A stretch of 42,658 nt of DNA. Source: Bacteroides sp. Its GTDB lineage: Bacteria > Bacteroidota > Bacteroidia > Bacteroidales > Bacteroidaceae. The position numbers were made by a program, and so were the translations under genes. Positions 34,515 through 41,948 of this stretch are shown piece after piece. The first letter of the stretch is position 1. Each line of letters starts with the position of its first letter. The stretch spans positions 1-42,658 of the forward strand of contig SUXY01000025.1 of NCBI GenBank assembly GCA_015060705.1, given 5' to 3'. The notes below the pieces were generated by a model, which had not been told where the DNA came from, searched no databases, and saw only the letters and a list, made by a program, of their open reading frames with translations.

Positions 34515-35804
34515 ATGGAAATATCAACTCTCTATAACTATTTCAAGGAATGCGGGAAAGTAACTACCGATACCCGCAATTGTCCTGAAAATTCGATGTT
34601 CATCGCCTTGAAAGGGGAGACCTTCAATGGCAATGCCTTTGCCCGTCAAGCCTTGGAGAAAGGTTGCCGCTATGCGGTAGTGGACGAGCCCCAATATGCC
34701 GATGCTGAGAACATCCTTTTGGTGGACGATTGCTTGAAAACTTTACAAGCATTGGCGCGTGAACATCGTCGTCAGATGGGTACACGCATCATTGGCATTA
34801 CCGGTACAAACGGCAAGACAACCACCAAGGAACTCATTGCTACAGTGCTTCAGAAACGCTATAACGTGCTCTATACGCAAGGCAATCTGAACAACCATAT
34901 TGGTGTACCGCTTACACTCCTGAACCTGACTAAAGAGCACGAATTGGCCGTGGTGGAAATGGGTGCCAATCATCCGGGTGAAATCCATACGTTGGTTCAT
35001 ATTGCTGAACCTGATTGTGGAATGATTACCAATGTGGGCAAGGCTCACTTGGAAGGCTTCGGTTCGTTCGAAGGGGTCGTAAAGACCAAGAGTGAACTAT
35101 ACGATTATTTGCGTTCGAAAGAAAACGCATTCATTTTCTTGGACAAGGATAATGAGGTGCTGTGTCAAGCTTCTGCTGGTTTGGAAAGTATCGGCTATGG
35201 TATGGAAAACGATGCCCTGTATGTGAGCGGAAAGCTTCATGCTTGTGCGCCTTTCCTCGCTTTTGAATGGAAGCACGAGGGCAAGAGCCACGATGTTCAG
35301 ACGCATCTGATTGGTTCGTACAACATCAAGAATGCTTTGGCGGCTATTGCTATCGGTTGCCGTTTCGGAGTACCGGCAGAGGATATCTGTGAAGCGCTGG
35401 GCAACTATATTCCAAGCAACAACCGTTCGCAACTCACCGAGACCGCTGACAATCATCTCATCGTGGATGCTTATAATGCCAACCCTACCAGTATGCGTGC
35501 GGCGCTTGAAAACTTCCGCTTGATGGAGGTTCCTCACAAGGTGGCCATTCTGGGCGACATGAAGGAGCTGGGCGAGGGTAGCGAGGAAGAGCATCGTCAG
35601 ATAGTGTCGTTACTGACTACACTTGGACTCGAAAAAGTCATCCTGATTGGCGCAGAATTCGGAAAAGTGAAGGAAAATTTCGAGCATTACCCCGATGTGG
35701 AGGCAGTAAGGGATATTTTCACTCAGAACAAGCCGAAAGGCAAATTTATGCTGATTAAGGGCTCAAATAGTATGAAATTGGCGCAATTGAAGGATATTCT
35801 GTAA
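34515..35804 (+). CDS. murF: UDP-N-acetylmuramoyl-tripeptide--D-alanyl-D-alanine ligase
   Basis: This 429-residue Mur ligase adds the D-Ala-D-Ala dipeptide (made by Ddl) to the UDP-MurNAc tripeptide in the cytosol. It has an N-terminal uridine-binding domain (1-85, with DTRNCPENSMFIALKGE), an ATP-binding P-loop IGITGTNGKTTTKEL (93-107), NLNNHIGVPLTLL, VEMGANHPGEI and a C-terminal domain (VDAYNANPTSMRAALENF, VAILGDMKELGE). It is monocistronic: divergent from folP, convergent with the DUF4252 operon, and flanked on both sides by copies of the inverted-repeat family. Confidence 0.97.
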   Translation: MEISTLYNYFKECGKVTTDTRNCPENSMFIALKGETFNGNAFARQALEKGCRYAVVDEPQYADAENILLVDDCLKTLQALAREHRRQMGTRIIGITGTNGKTTTKELIATVLQKRYNVLYTQGNLNNHIGVPLTLLNLTKEHELAVVEMGANHPGEIHTLVHIAEPDCGMITNVGKAHLEGFGSFEGVVKTKSELYDYLRSKENAFIFLDKDNEVLCQASAGLESIGYGMENDALYVSGKLHACAPFLAFEWKHEGKSHDVQTHLIGSYNIKNALAAIAIGCRFGVPAEDICEALGNYIPSNNRSQLTETADNHLIVDAYNANPTSMRAALENFRLMEVPHKVAILGDMKELGEGSEEEHRQIVSLLTTLGLEKVILIGAEFGKVKENFEHYPDVEAVRDIFTQNKPKGKFMLIKGSNSMKLAQLKDIL

Positions 35805-35829
35805 TGAAATGATATACTTTAACATCAAT

Positions 35830-35927
35830 TGTCATTCAGAGCGAAGCGAAGAATCTCGAAAACATCCACGTGGGTGTATTAGTGTATGTTATCGAGATTC
35901 TTCCTCCCTTCGGTCGTCTGAATGACA
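35830..35927. repeat. Modular inverted-repeat element D (REPIN-like)
   Basis: The 98-bp element has left arm type beta (GCGAAGCGAAGAATCTCG) and right arm type alpha, with ACATCCACG in the loop. It sits between the convergent murF and DUF4252 genes, 25 bp and 18 bp from their stops, and may double as a transcript end. Confidence 0.93.
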
Positions 35928-35945
35928 AAGCGGTGTCAAAGGATA

Positions 35946-36413
35946 TTATTCCTCTTTGTTGACGATGCCTTGAATCTCTTGTAAGGTCAAGTCGCCTACG
36001 ATGGAAATAATCGTGAATTCGTCCTTCTCGTCTACCAGGAGGACAAACTCCTTTTGGCCTTTCTTCCCGTCCTTGAAGTAGATGGTGGTCTTTTCGCCAT
36101 CTTCACGCACTCGCATCAGTTCCTCGTATCCGTTTCGGGTATTGATGCCGGAGGTTTCCTTGCGAAGCTTGTCCATGATGGGCTGCTCGTCGGCTGAGAG
36201 GATTTGGATGTTGTCCAGTCGGCTGGCGATGTCGCCGATGTTTATTCCGTTCACGTTGGTCTGTCCTTTTGGGAAGAGGCTCAGCATGCTTTTGGAAATA
36301 TATACAGAGGTTACTCCTTCCATTTCAGCGTACTTGTCGAAGAAGGATTGTTGTCCGTAACTGCATACGGAACAGAGGGTTATCAGTATGGCGATGATAG
36401 ATGTACGTTTCAT
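35946..36413 (-). CDS. DUF4252-family secreted protein (paralogue 1)
   Basis: This 155-residue protein has a signal peptide (1-20, SYGQ). The mature protein resembles DUF4252: FFDKYAEMEGVTSVYISKSMLSLFP, then a conserved second half (MRVREDGEKTTIYFKDGKK, FTIISIVGDLTLQEIQGIVN). It shares this layout with the gene at 37384-37866, and the two enclose an ECF sigma and its likely anti-sigma. Function is unknown; the pattern suggests envelope proteins made or sensed by the sigma system. It lies 11 bp after the anti-sigma gene. Confidence 0.88.
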   Translation of the reverse strand: MKRTSIIAILITLCSVCSYGQQSFFDKYAEMEGVTSVYISKSMLSLFPKGQTNVNGINIGDIASRLDNIQILSADEQPIMDKLRKETSGINTRNGYEELMRVREDGEKTTIYFKDGKKGQKEFVLLVDEKDEFTIISIVGDLTLQEIQGIVNKEE

Positions 36414-36424
36414 AATTCTAATGT

Positions 36425-36895
36425 TTAATTGGGTTCATTGTAGGTGAAAATCTTCTCCACCCGTTCGGTGGTTTCCTGGAGGACATCCATTTGCTTCATC
36501 CCCTTGTTGAGGGTTGTAGAAAATAGGACTAATGCTTTTTGGGCTTCCATATAGGCCTCCTCCGGTGTAGCGCAAGTGTCTTTCCGGGGCGGTTCTTGCA
36601 GATACCATCCGGCGCCGAACAATAGCAAGAGACTGGCGGCTATGCTTCCTATCCATTGCAGACGAAGGGTACGGTGCTTCTTGCCCCATCGGTCGATGGA
36701 TTGTGAAAGGCGTTCTTCCAATCCTTTGGGCACGTCCGTTGTCTGTAGCTGGAGGAACATCTCCTTCTCGGCTTGCAGATGGGCAGGCACTTCTTCGTGG
36801 AGGAAGAAATCCTTTAACCGTTGCTCTTCGGCTTCGGAGGTCTGTGCATCGTAGTAACGCTCCAGTAGGGCTTCTATGTGGCTATAGTCTTTCAT
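36425..36895 (-). CDS. Putative single-pass anti-sigma factor
   Basis: This 156-residue protein has a cytosolic acidic N-terminal part (1-75, HIEALLERYYDAQTSEAEEQRLKDFF), typical of Bacteroidetes anti-sigma N-termini. One membrane segment follows at about 80-98 (WIGSIAASLLLLFGAGWYL), then a short periplasmic tail of about 55 residues. It overlaps the upstream sigma gene by 14 bp, a coupling usual for sigma/anti-sigma pairs. There is no zinc motif and no FecR domain. Binding to the sigma factor is inferred. Confidence 0.82.
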   Translation of the reverse strand: MKDYSHIEALLERYYDAQTSEAEEQRLKDFFLHEEVPAHLQAEKEMFLQLQTTDVPKGLEERLSQSIDRWGKKHRTLRLQWIGSIAASLLLLFGAGWYLQEPPRKDTCATPEEAYMEAQKALVLFSTTLNKGMKQMDVLQETTERVEKIFTYNEPN

Positions 36896-37397
36896 AATTC
36901 CTTATCTCTAAAAATTGTTCACGTATCTTCTTGCGTGCCCGGCTCAGCAGTACCCGTATGTTGACGGAGTTGAGCCCGGTGGCTTGTTCTATCTCTTCGT
37001 AGGGTCGGTCTTCTACGTCCCGCATCCGCATGATTTGTTGCTGTTGCCCGGGTAGTTGACCGATGAGTGTCATCACTTGACGGGCTTCGTCCTTTATCTC
37101 CACTTCGTGTGCCAGATTGGTGCTTCCAGGGATGGGGAGTTCTTCGGGTGGCCGTCCATCTTCCTCCAATTGAGAGAGCCTCAGTGCATCGCGACAGACA
37201 TTCTTGACGATTGTCACGCAATAGGCTTCCAGGTTGGCGATGTCTGTGGGAAGTTCGTCCCTTCGTTTCCAAAGCTTCAGGTAAGCCTCCTGCACCATGT
37301 CCTCGGCGTCCTGCGCATTCCCCATCAGATGGAAAGCCGCCCGATAGAGTTTGCGGTGATAGGGCAGGAACTTCCGTTTGAAATCATTCGCGTCCAT
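36882..37397 (-). CDS. ECF-type RNA polymerase sigma factor
   Basis: The protein has 171 residues. Region 2 includes LYRAAFHLMGNAQDAEDMVQEAYLKLWKRRD (read in parts) and AYCVTIVKNVCRDALR. Region 4 is QQQIMRMRDVEDRPYEEIEQATGLNSVNIRVLLSRARKKIRE (read in parts). It overlaps the upstream DUF4252 gene by 14 bp and the downstream anti-sigma gene by 14 bp, so four genes (DUF4252, sigma, anti-sigma, DUF4252) form one tightly coupled unit. GC content looks higher than in its neighbours. Confidence 0.94.
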   Translation of the reverse strand: MDANDFKRKFLPYHRKLYRAAFHLMGNAQDAEDMVQEAYLKLWKRRDELPTDIANLEAYCVTIVKNVCRDALRLSQLEEDGRPPEELPIPGSTNLAHEVEIKDEARQVMTLIGQLPGQQQQIMRMRDVEDRPYEEIEQATGLNSVNIRVLLSRARKKIREQFLEIRNYERL

Positions 37398-37866
37398 CTT
37401 TCTTGCTTGTCTGTTCGTTCACCAATTGGGCGATGTCTTCTTTCTTGATTTTCCCTTTCATCTGTATGAGGGCGCAATCGTCTTTCCCGGAGCAGACCAA
37501 TAGCAGTTCCTTGATGCTGTCTTTGTATGGAAGTGCGAAAATCCGTACTTTCTCGCCATCTTCGTTTACTTGTATCATCGGTTCATATCCTTCCAGGTGG
37601 AGTTTGTTCACTTGTTTCGAAAAACGTTCTTTCACGGTGGTTGGGCAATCTTCCAAATCGAGTATTCTCAAGGACCAGATTCCTTTGACAATCGATAGGT
37701 CTTCATCGCTCATGAAGAGTTTCCCGAGACTCATCATGAATGGTGGTATGCTGACGCTTTCCGCTCGTTGTTCTTTGCTGAACTTCTCGAACAAGGTGTC
37801 GATGTTTTGTGCGAATGTGGCTTGGCAAGCTATGAACAGTGCCAGTGTTGCGATAATCTTTTTCAT
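37384..37866 (-). CDS. DUF4252-family secreted protein (paralogue 2)
   Basis: This 160-residue protein has a signal peptide (1-19, ATFAQ). The start is ATG 37866, not the TTG three codons before. It matches paralogue 1 in layout: TLFEKFSKEQRAESVSIPPFMMSLG, IQVNEDGEKVRIFALPYKD and KGKIKKEDIAQLVNEQ. A minus-strand TATTTTTG at 37953-37960 is a likely -7 box about 87 bp upstream. It is the first gene of the sigma operon. Having the target-like gene ahead of sigma is unusual compared with sigma-first operons. Confidence 0.88.
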   Translation of the reverse strand: MKKIIATLALFIACQATFAQNIDTLFEKFSKEQRAESVSIPPFMMSLGKLFMSDEDLSIVKGIWSLRILDLEDCPTTVKERFSKQVNKLHLEGYEPMIQVNEDGEKVRIFALPYKDSIKELLLVCSGKDDCALIQMKGKIKKEDIAQLVNEQTSKKDGRE

Positions 37867-38000
37867 GTTTTCCAAATGTTATTAAATTCTTCAATCCGTT
37901 TGTTTCAAAAGCGCTTTCATAAGGACAGACGGGTGCTTTCGGGAAGTTGTTACAAAAATAAGGAGATTTTTTTGAGGTAATATATTTCTTGATACTATTT

Positions 38001-38095
38001 TGTCATTCAGACGACCGAAGGGAGGAAGAATCTCGATTGCATAAAGTGGGTGTTCCCGAGATTCTTCGCTACACTCCGTTCCGCTCTGAATGACA
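38001..38095. repeat. Modular inverted-repeat element E (REPIN-like, opposite orientation)
   Basis: The 95-bp element has left arm type alpha and right arm type gamma (GCGGAACGGAGTGTAGCGAA read inward). The loop core (ACACCCACTT) is on the minus strand, so the copy is inverted relative to A-D. It lies 62 bp after the stop of the 38158 gene. Confidence 0.93.
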
Positions 38096-38127
38096 CTTGT
38101 GATTGCAAGCGGGAGAACCACTCAAGG

Positions 38128-38163
38128 GTGTAGTCAGTAAGTCAGTATTTTCATTGACTACAC
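38128..38163. repeat. GTGTAGTCA hairpin, copy 2
   Basis: GTGTAGTCA (38128-38136) and TGACTACAC (38155-38163) form 9-bp inverted ends, with a GTCAGT repeat inside. The right arm includes the stop codon of the gene at 38158-38751. It has the same ends and a similar interior to copy 1 at 32634. Confidence 0.75.
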
Positions 38164-38751
38164 TTGCATTTCTTCGATTTGTGCAAGGATTTCATCTGCG
38201 GTGCGTTGTGTCTTCCGATAACGGTATATCCCGACGATGCTACCGATAACGGTACCTATCGCCATGCCACCCAAGGCACCTTTCAACTCTTCGCCATGAA
38301 TCACTTGGGCAATGTCGTAGATGAACCAAGTGAAGAATACCACAATGAAGGGGATACCGATGAACTTGAGCCAATTGGCATAGAACTTCTTGAGCATCAG
38401 CGTGTCTTGTCTGGCTTCCAGCAGATTGCCATGAGCAAATTTATCCGGGCGGAAGTGGGTGTGGATGTAGTAGTTGTACCCCAATGCCAATACCATGAAG
38501 AAGCAGGTAAAGGCGCAGAATTCTACCGACAAGCCAAACAATCCGGGCATCACCCATATAAAATAAGGTATCATGATGAGGGTAATTGCGCTTTCGAGGA
38601 TGGCTTTCCGGCGCAACCACGAAGCCTTGCTCTTCATGGCTTGGCGCATCAGGCGTTCGTTCACAATCGTTTCTTTATCGAGCTTCTGTGTCAGTATTGC
38701 AAGCTGTTCCTTCATCTGTTGCAATTCTTTGGAGTCTATGTATTCGTTCAT
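38158..38751 (-). CDS. Multi-pass membrane protein in a sigma operon
   Basis: This 197-residue protein has an N-terminal coiled-coil-like stretch (about 5-45, SKELQQMKEQLAILTQKLDK) and then four hydrophobic segments (about 52-72, 75-95, 128-148, 158-178). It ends with a charged tail (TADEILAQIEEMQV). It is unlike classical anti-sigma factors, but it lies 12 bp after an ECF sigma gene and is the only other gene in that unit, so a role in holding or sensing for the sigma is inferred. The family is not recognised. Confidence 0.8.
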   Translation of the reverse strand: MNEYIDSKELQQMKEQLAILTQKLDKETIVNERLMRQAMKSKASWLRRKAILESAITLIMIPYFIWVMPGLFGLSVEFCAFTCFFMVLALGYNYYIHTHFRPDKFAHGNLLEARQDTLMLKKFYANWLKFIGIPFIVVFFTWFIYDIAQVIHGEELKGALGGMAIGTVIGSIVGIYRYRKTQRTADEILAQIEEMQV

Positions 38752-38763
38752 ATCCGTGCAGAT

Positions 38764-39243
38764 TTATTGGTTAGACATTTGTTTCAGTTCTTCCTTGATT
38801 CGATAGAGTCGGACGGAAACATTCTTGACGGTGATTCCCACGATGGCGGCAATCTCTTCATAGCTCATGTTTTCGAGCCAAAGAAGTACGATGGCACGGT
38901 CGAAGGGCTTTAGACGATGGATGCGGTCGTAAAGCATCTTTACCTGTCGGGTATCATCGTCCTTGTCGTTGAAGAGGTCGATTCCCATGGATAGCGGGAT
39001 AGGCGAATGGCGTTTCTTCTTCCTGTCCTGGTCGATGCAGGTGTTGAAACTTACCCTCCATATCCATGTGTCAATCTTGCTCTTCCCCTCGAAGGATTCG
39101 AAGCCTTTCCACAGATTAATCAGTACTTCCTGAAAGAGGTCGTTCACCTCGTCGGAATCCTTGGAGAACATGAAGCACACCGTATAGATGGTGTTCTTAT
39201 GTGCTCTGACCATTTGCGCAAATGCAGTTTCTGATGTTTTCAT
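38764..39243 (-). CDS. ECF-type RNA polymerase sigma factor
   Basis: The protein has 159 residues. Region 2 reads TIYTVCFMFSKDSDEVNDLFQEVLINLWKGF (in parts) and IDTWIWRVSFNTCIDQDRKK. Region 4 is FDRAIVLLWLENMSYEEIAAIVGITVKNVSVRLYRIKEELK (in parts). It is first in a two-gene unit with the membrane protein at 38158. It is the third ECF sigma in 22 kb, and the three differ in partner type. Confidence 0.93.
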   Translation of the reverse strand: MKTSETAFAQMVRAHKNTIYTVCFMFSKDSDEVNDLFQEVLINLWKGFESFEGKSKIDTWIWRVSFNTCIDQDRKKKRHSPIPLSMGIDLFNDKDDDTRQVKMLYDRIHRLKPFDRAIVLLWLENMSYEEIAAIVGITVKNVSVRLYRIKEELKQMSNQ

Positions 39244-39314
39244 CTTTCTTTATCGTTGTTTTTGCACGTTTGACGAAGGAGGTAGGTGAAAAACTACAAA
39301 ATAATACAGAAAAA

Positions 39315-39422
39315 TGTCATTCAGACGACCGAAGGAAGGAAGAATCTCGGTAACATTAAGTGGGTGTTACCGAGATTTTTCGCTTTGCTCAACAACCCGT
39401 CTTCGCTTCGATCTGAATGACA
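39315..39422. repeat. Modular inverted-repeat element F (REPIN-like, opposite orientation)
   Basis: The 108-bp element has left arm type alpha and right arm type delta, with the loop core on the minus strand. It is nearly the reverse complement of element A at 7586, including the long GACGGGTTGTTGAGCAAAGC insert. It lies 8 bp after the DUF1847 stop. Confidence 0.93.
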
Positions 39423-39430
39423 ATGAACAA

Positions 39431-40069
39431 TTATACCCCGAATTTCTTCTTGTAATAAGACTGGGCGGTGTAAAGCGCAGCAGCCGGATTGTTCCCCGTC
39501 ACACGGTCCTTCGTAACCAAAGTAGTGACATACGCATCGGAGTATTTATAGAACAAACTATCGTGTCCAACGCATAGACCGATGACTACATTCAAATCCG
39601 TCTTCGCTTCGTTCAGCAAGCGGGCTTGGAGGATGGGGTTGCACATCGCTGCTCCGATTTCCTCACACTTGGAAGGAATACCGATGGACGATTTCGCCTT
39701 GCCTGCCACCTTACAGATGATGGCATACGCTTCGAATCCGTTGGCGCGGAGAATCTTGGCAAAGATACGCGCTTCGTTGATGAGGCCGATGCAGTTGGCA
39801 ATGCCAATCTTTTTCGCCCCAATCTTGCGGGCAAACTCCATGATTTCTTGCACCCGTGTCCATTGGCAATAACCTTCGTATTCCACTTCGGCACTCGCCA
39901 CCATGATGTCGTGGTTTCGGCCTTCTTCATAGCGTTCCAATGCCCATTGCAAATCTTCGTCTTTCAAGTTTGTGGTGGGGCAGAACTCAGGGTATGTGCG
40001 GACTTTGAACTTACAATTCTGCGTGCCGCAATCCACGCAAGTATGCTGCATTTCTTTTTCTTCTTTCAT
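39431..40069 (-). CDS. DUF1847-family cysteine-rich protein
   Basis: This 212-residue cytosolic protein has a Cys-rich start, HTCVDCGTQNCKFKVRTYPEFC, that looks metal-binding. The body is conserved (GYCQWTRVQEIMEFARKIGAKKIGIANCIGLINEAR in parts, CNPILQARLLNEAKTDLNVVIGLCVGHDSLF in parts), matching DUF1847. Function is not known; further conserved cysteines suggest a metal or Fe-S site. The ATG at 40069 is chosen over a TTG three codons upstream. The gene is last in a four-gene operon and starts 5 bp after the glycosidase stop. Confidence 0.88.
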   Translation of the reverse strand: MKEEKEMQHTCVDCGTQNCKFKVRTYPEFCPTTNLKDEDLQWALERYEEGRNHDIMVASAEVEYEGYCQWTRVQEIMEFARKIGAKKIGIANCIGLINEARIFAKILRANGFEAYAIICKVAGKAKSSIGIPSKCEEIGAAMCNPILQARLLNEAKTDLNVVIGLCVGHDSLFYKYSDAYVTTLVTKDRVTGNNPAAALYTAQSYYKKKFGV

Positions 40070-40074
40070 CGTTT

Positions 40075-40935
40075 TCAACGTTTACGTACATAAATAATAT
40101 TAGGAATTCTCCGTTCGCCTTGATGGTCGAACTTTCCATTGTCGGATGGGCAATTCACTACTCCATTGTCCGGTGCTTCCTTCATCCATAGGGTGGTAGA
40201 ACCGCCTCCGTCCAGGTTGAGGGCATCCTCTCCGCCTAATATCCGGATGAGGTGCGCCAATTCGGGGATGCTCACTCCGATGGCATTTCCCTTGGAACGT
40301 CCGTCAACGGTAATCAGGACGGTCTTCTTGTCCTTGGTGGTGAAGATAGCGCTACGAGGGTGCTTGGTGGCAATGAAAGAGCTATCGCACATGTTCCAGT
40401 CGCTGGTCTTCCCGTCTTCCATCAAGAGTGGGCCCGAGGCAAGCACGGAGCCTTTCTTCTTGTGGTATTTCGCTTCGATTTCCTGATTCCAGGGAAGGAT
40501 GCGGAGTTTCTTCTTGTGAGTGTATACGGCTCCCGTCACGCGTAGCTTGAACTCTTGGGTGGTGGTCGTATCGACTACTTCTTTGCCGAGTTGCAAGTAG
40601 CATACGGAATTTCCTTTCTGCATGTTGTAGAAAGACCCGTTGATGGCAGCCAGTGCCTGATGTTCCGGTGCCAGTTGGCTGATGCGTACCATGCTCTCGT
40701 CCACACCGATTCCATAATGGAGTTTCCGGTTGGCTGGAATTTCGATGAGGTTGATGTGTTGCGGACCTTTGTACAACGAAGGAATCAACGCCCGTTTGTG
40801 TACGATGCCGTCCGATGCCACCGATGTCTCCCATTGGGTAGAAACGATGGTGAGTGAGTCGGCACTTGTCTGTGCCTGAAGGGGTATGCTTAGCAGACAT
40901 AACCCGGTAATGAGTAATGAAATCTTTTTCATCAT
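40075..40935 (-). CDS. Phosphodiester glycosidase-family (NAGPA domain) secreted protein
   Basis: The 286-residue protein has a signal peptide (about 1-22, LQAQ). The NAGPA-type domain shows LAAINGSFYNM, VLASGPLLMEDGK, PRSAIFTTKDKKTVLITVDGR and LNLDGGGSTTLWMKEAPDNG (read in parts), the family's core metal/sugar site, followed by GERRIPNIIYV. Known members remove GlcNAc or other sugars from phosphodiester links, including teichoic-acid-like or mannose-phosphate structures. The bacterial substrate here is unknown. ATG ATG at the start leaves a one-codon ambiguity. It lies 22 bp after the winged-helix regulator gene. Confidence 0.9.
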   Translation of the reverse strand: MMKKISLLITGLCLLSIPLQAQTSADSLTIVSTQWETSVASDGIVHKRALIPSLYKGPQHINLIEIPANRKLHYGIGVDESMVRISQLAPEHQALAAINGSFYNMQKGNSVCYLQLGKEVVDTTTTQEFKLRVTGAVYTHKKKLRILPWNQEIEAKYHKKKGSVLASGPLLMEDGKTSDWNMCDSSFIATKHPRSAIFTTKDKKTVLITVDGRSKGNAIGVSIPELAHLIRILGGEDALNLDGGGSTTLWMKEAPDNGVVNCPSDNGKFDHQGERRIPNIIYVRKR

Positions 40936-40957
40936 GATTCTATGTTTTTTAGTTGAA

Positions 40958-41242
40958 TTAGCGATGGATATACGTTTTCAGTGCTTCTACATATTCTTCG
41001 AAGGCTTCCACGCCTTTCGGAGTAATTTGGCAGAGGGTGCAGGGCATCTTCCCCTTCACGGTCTTGGTGACTTCGATGTACCCCGCCTTGCTGAGCTTGT
41101 CGATCTGTACGCTCAGGTTTCCCGCCGTGGCCTTCGTTTCCTGCTTCAGGTAGGTGAATTCGGCTTCTTCTACTGAAAGAAGGAGGGACATCACGGCCAG
41201 TCGGAGTTCGCTGTGTAATAGGGGGTTAAGCTCCTTGAACAT
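40958..41242 (-). CDS. Winged-helix transcriptional regulator (HTH_34-like)
   Basis: This 94-residue one-domain DNA-binding protein reads HSELRLAVMSLLLSVEEAEFTYLKQETKATAGNLSVQIDKLSKAGYIEVTK (in parts), the MarR/ArsR-like fold with recognition helix around NLSVQIDKL, then a wing (KGKMPCTLCQITPKG). It matches the small HTH_34 regulators that usually sit beside multi-pass membrane proteins. It overlaps the upstream membrane gene by 17 bp. Two identical palindromes in the operon promoter and leader are the natural operators, so autoregulation is inferred. The effector is unknown. Confidence 0.92.
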   Translation of the reverse strand: MFKELNPLLHSELRLAVMSLLLSVEEAEFTYLKQETKATAGNLSVQIDKLSKAGYIEVTKTVKGKMPCTLCQITPKGVEAFEEYVEALKTYIHR

Positions 41243-41840
41243 GTTTCTTTGCCTCCTTATTTAAATGATAGCCGGGTATGACCAGCATTCCGATGAATCC
41301 GAGGGAGAATACAATGTAATACCAATAGAAGTCGTCTTTCATGAACACGATGTGACAAGATGCCATCATGATGACAAACAATGTGCTCCAAGCGGATGTC
41401 TTTGTCTTTCGGTCGTTTAATACGGTACCGGTGATGAATACACCAATCGCCATCAGGATACATGCTCCAGGCAGCATTAGCATCATATTTTTGGCATAAA
41501 TGGCCATGAGGAATATTCCTGCCATCCCGACGCTTCCGATGGACATCCACACGGCTTTCAATACTTTGTCCGTAAAGGTTATGACGGGCTTTTCGGCCTT
41601 CTTTAATTGCCACATCATCACCGGCCAACCAATGACGGGAATGGCAAACCAAAGCCAGTTCCACGTCGGGTTCTTTGTCCACATCAGCATGAACATGACC
41701 GCCAAGGAAGTGATAGCGCCCAACCATCCCCAAAGGATGAATTGGTTTCCGCGTCCCACTTGCAAGTTCTTCTTGCTGTTCTGAATCATCTGTGTGATGA
41801 GTTCCAAGCTTTCTTTTTCGTTTAATTTTCTTTCTTCCAT
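41226..41840 (-). CDS. Multi-pass membrane protein in the regulator operon
   Basis: The 204-residue protein has a charged N-terminus (MEERKLNEKESLELITQMIQ) and then about six hydrophobic segments arranged in pairs (around 28-46, 50-66, 88-108, 112-130, 140-158 and 166-185). It ends in a basic tail (GYHLNKEAKKHVQGA). Its layout is like the membrane partners of HTH_34 regulators. No transport or enzyme motif is seen. It is first in the operon, with a canonical promoter 109 bp upstream and a structured leader of about 100 nt. Confidence 0.88.
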   Translation of the reverse strand: MEERKLNEKESLELITQMIQNSKKNLQVGRGNQFILWGWLGAITSLAVMFMLMWTKNPTWNWLWFAIPVIGWPVMMWQLKKAEKPVITFTDKVLKAVWMSIGSVGMAGIFLMAIYAKNMMLMLPGACILMAIGVFITGTVLNDRKTKTSAWSTLFVIMMASCHIVFMKDDFYWYYIVFSLGFIGMLVIPGYHLNKEAKKHVQGA

Positions 41841-41870
41841 ATTGAAATTGTGTTTGAAGTTGATGATTTA

Positions 41871-41885
41871 GTTTATATTATAAAC
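41871..41885. promoter_or_regulatory. Palindromic operator-like site O1 in the leader
   Basis: GTTTATATTATAAAC is the exact reverse complement of site O2 at 41962-41976. It lies 31 bp before the ATG at 41840 and abuts a second perfect palindrome, ACCACCGGTGGT, at 41884-41895. Confidence 0.75.
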
Positions 41886-41900
41886 CACCGGTGGTCTTAA

Positions 41901-41940
41901 AAAGTGGGAAGTTGATGTTGCTAGCGTTTCTTCCCACTTT
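41901..41940 (-). promoter_or_regulatory. Leader hairpin of the 41.8-kb operon
   Basis: AAAGTGGGAAG and CTTCCCACTTT form an 11-bp stem with an 18-nt loop. The predicted transcript start falls at its upstream edge, so the RNA would begin with this hairpin. Confidence 0.6.
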
Positions 41941-41948
41941 CACAATTG

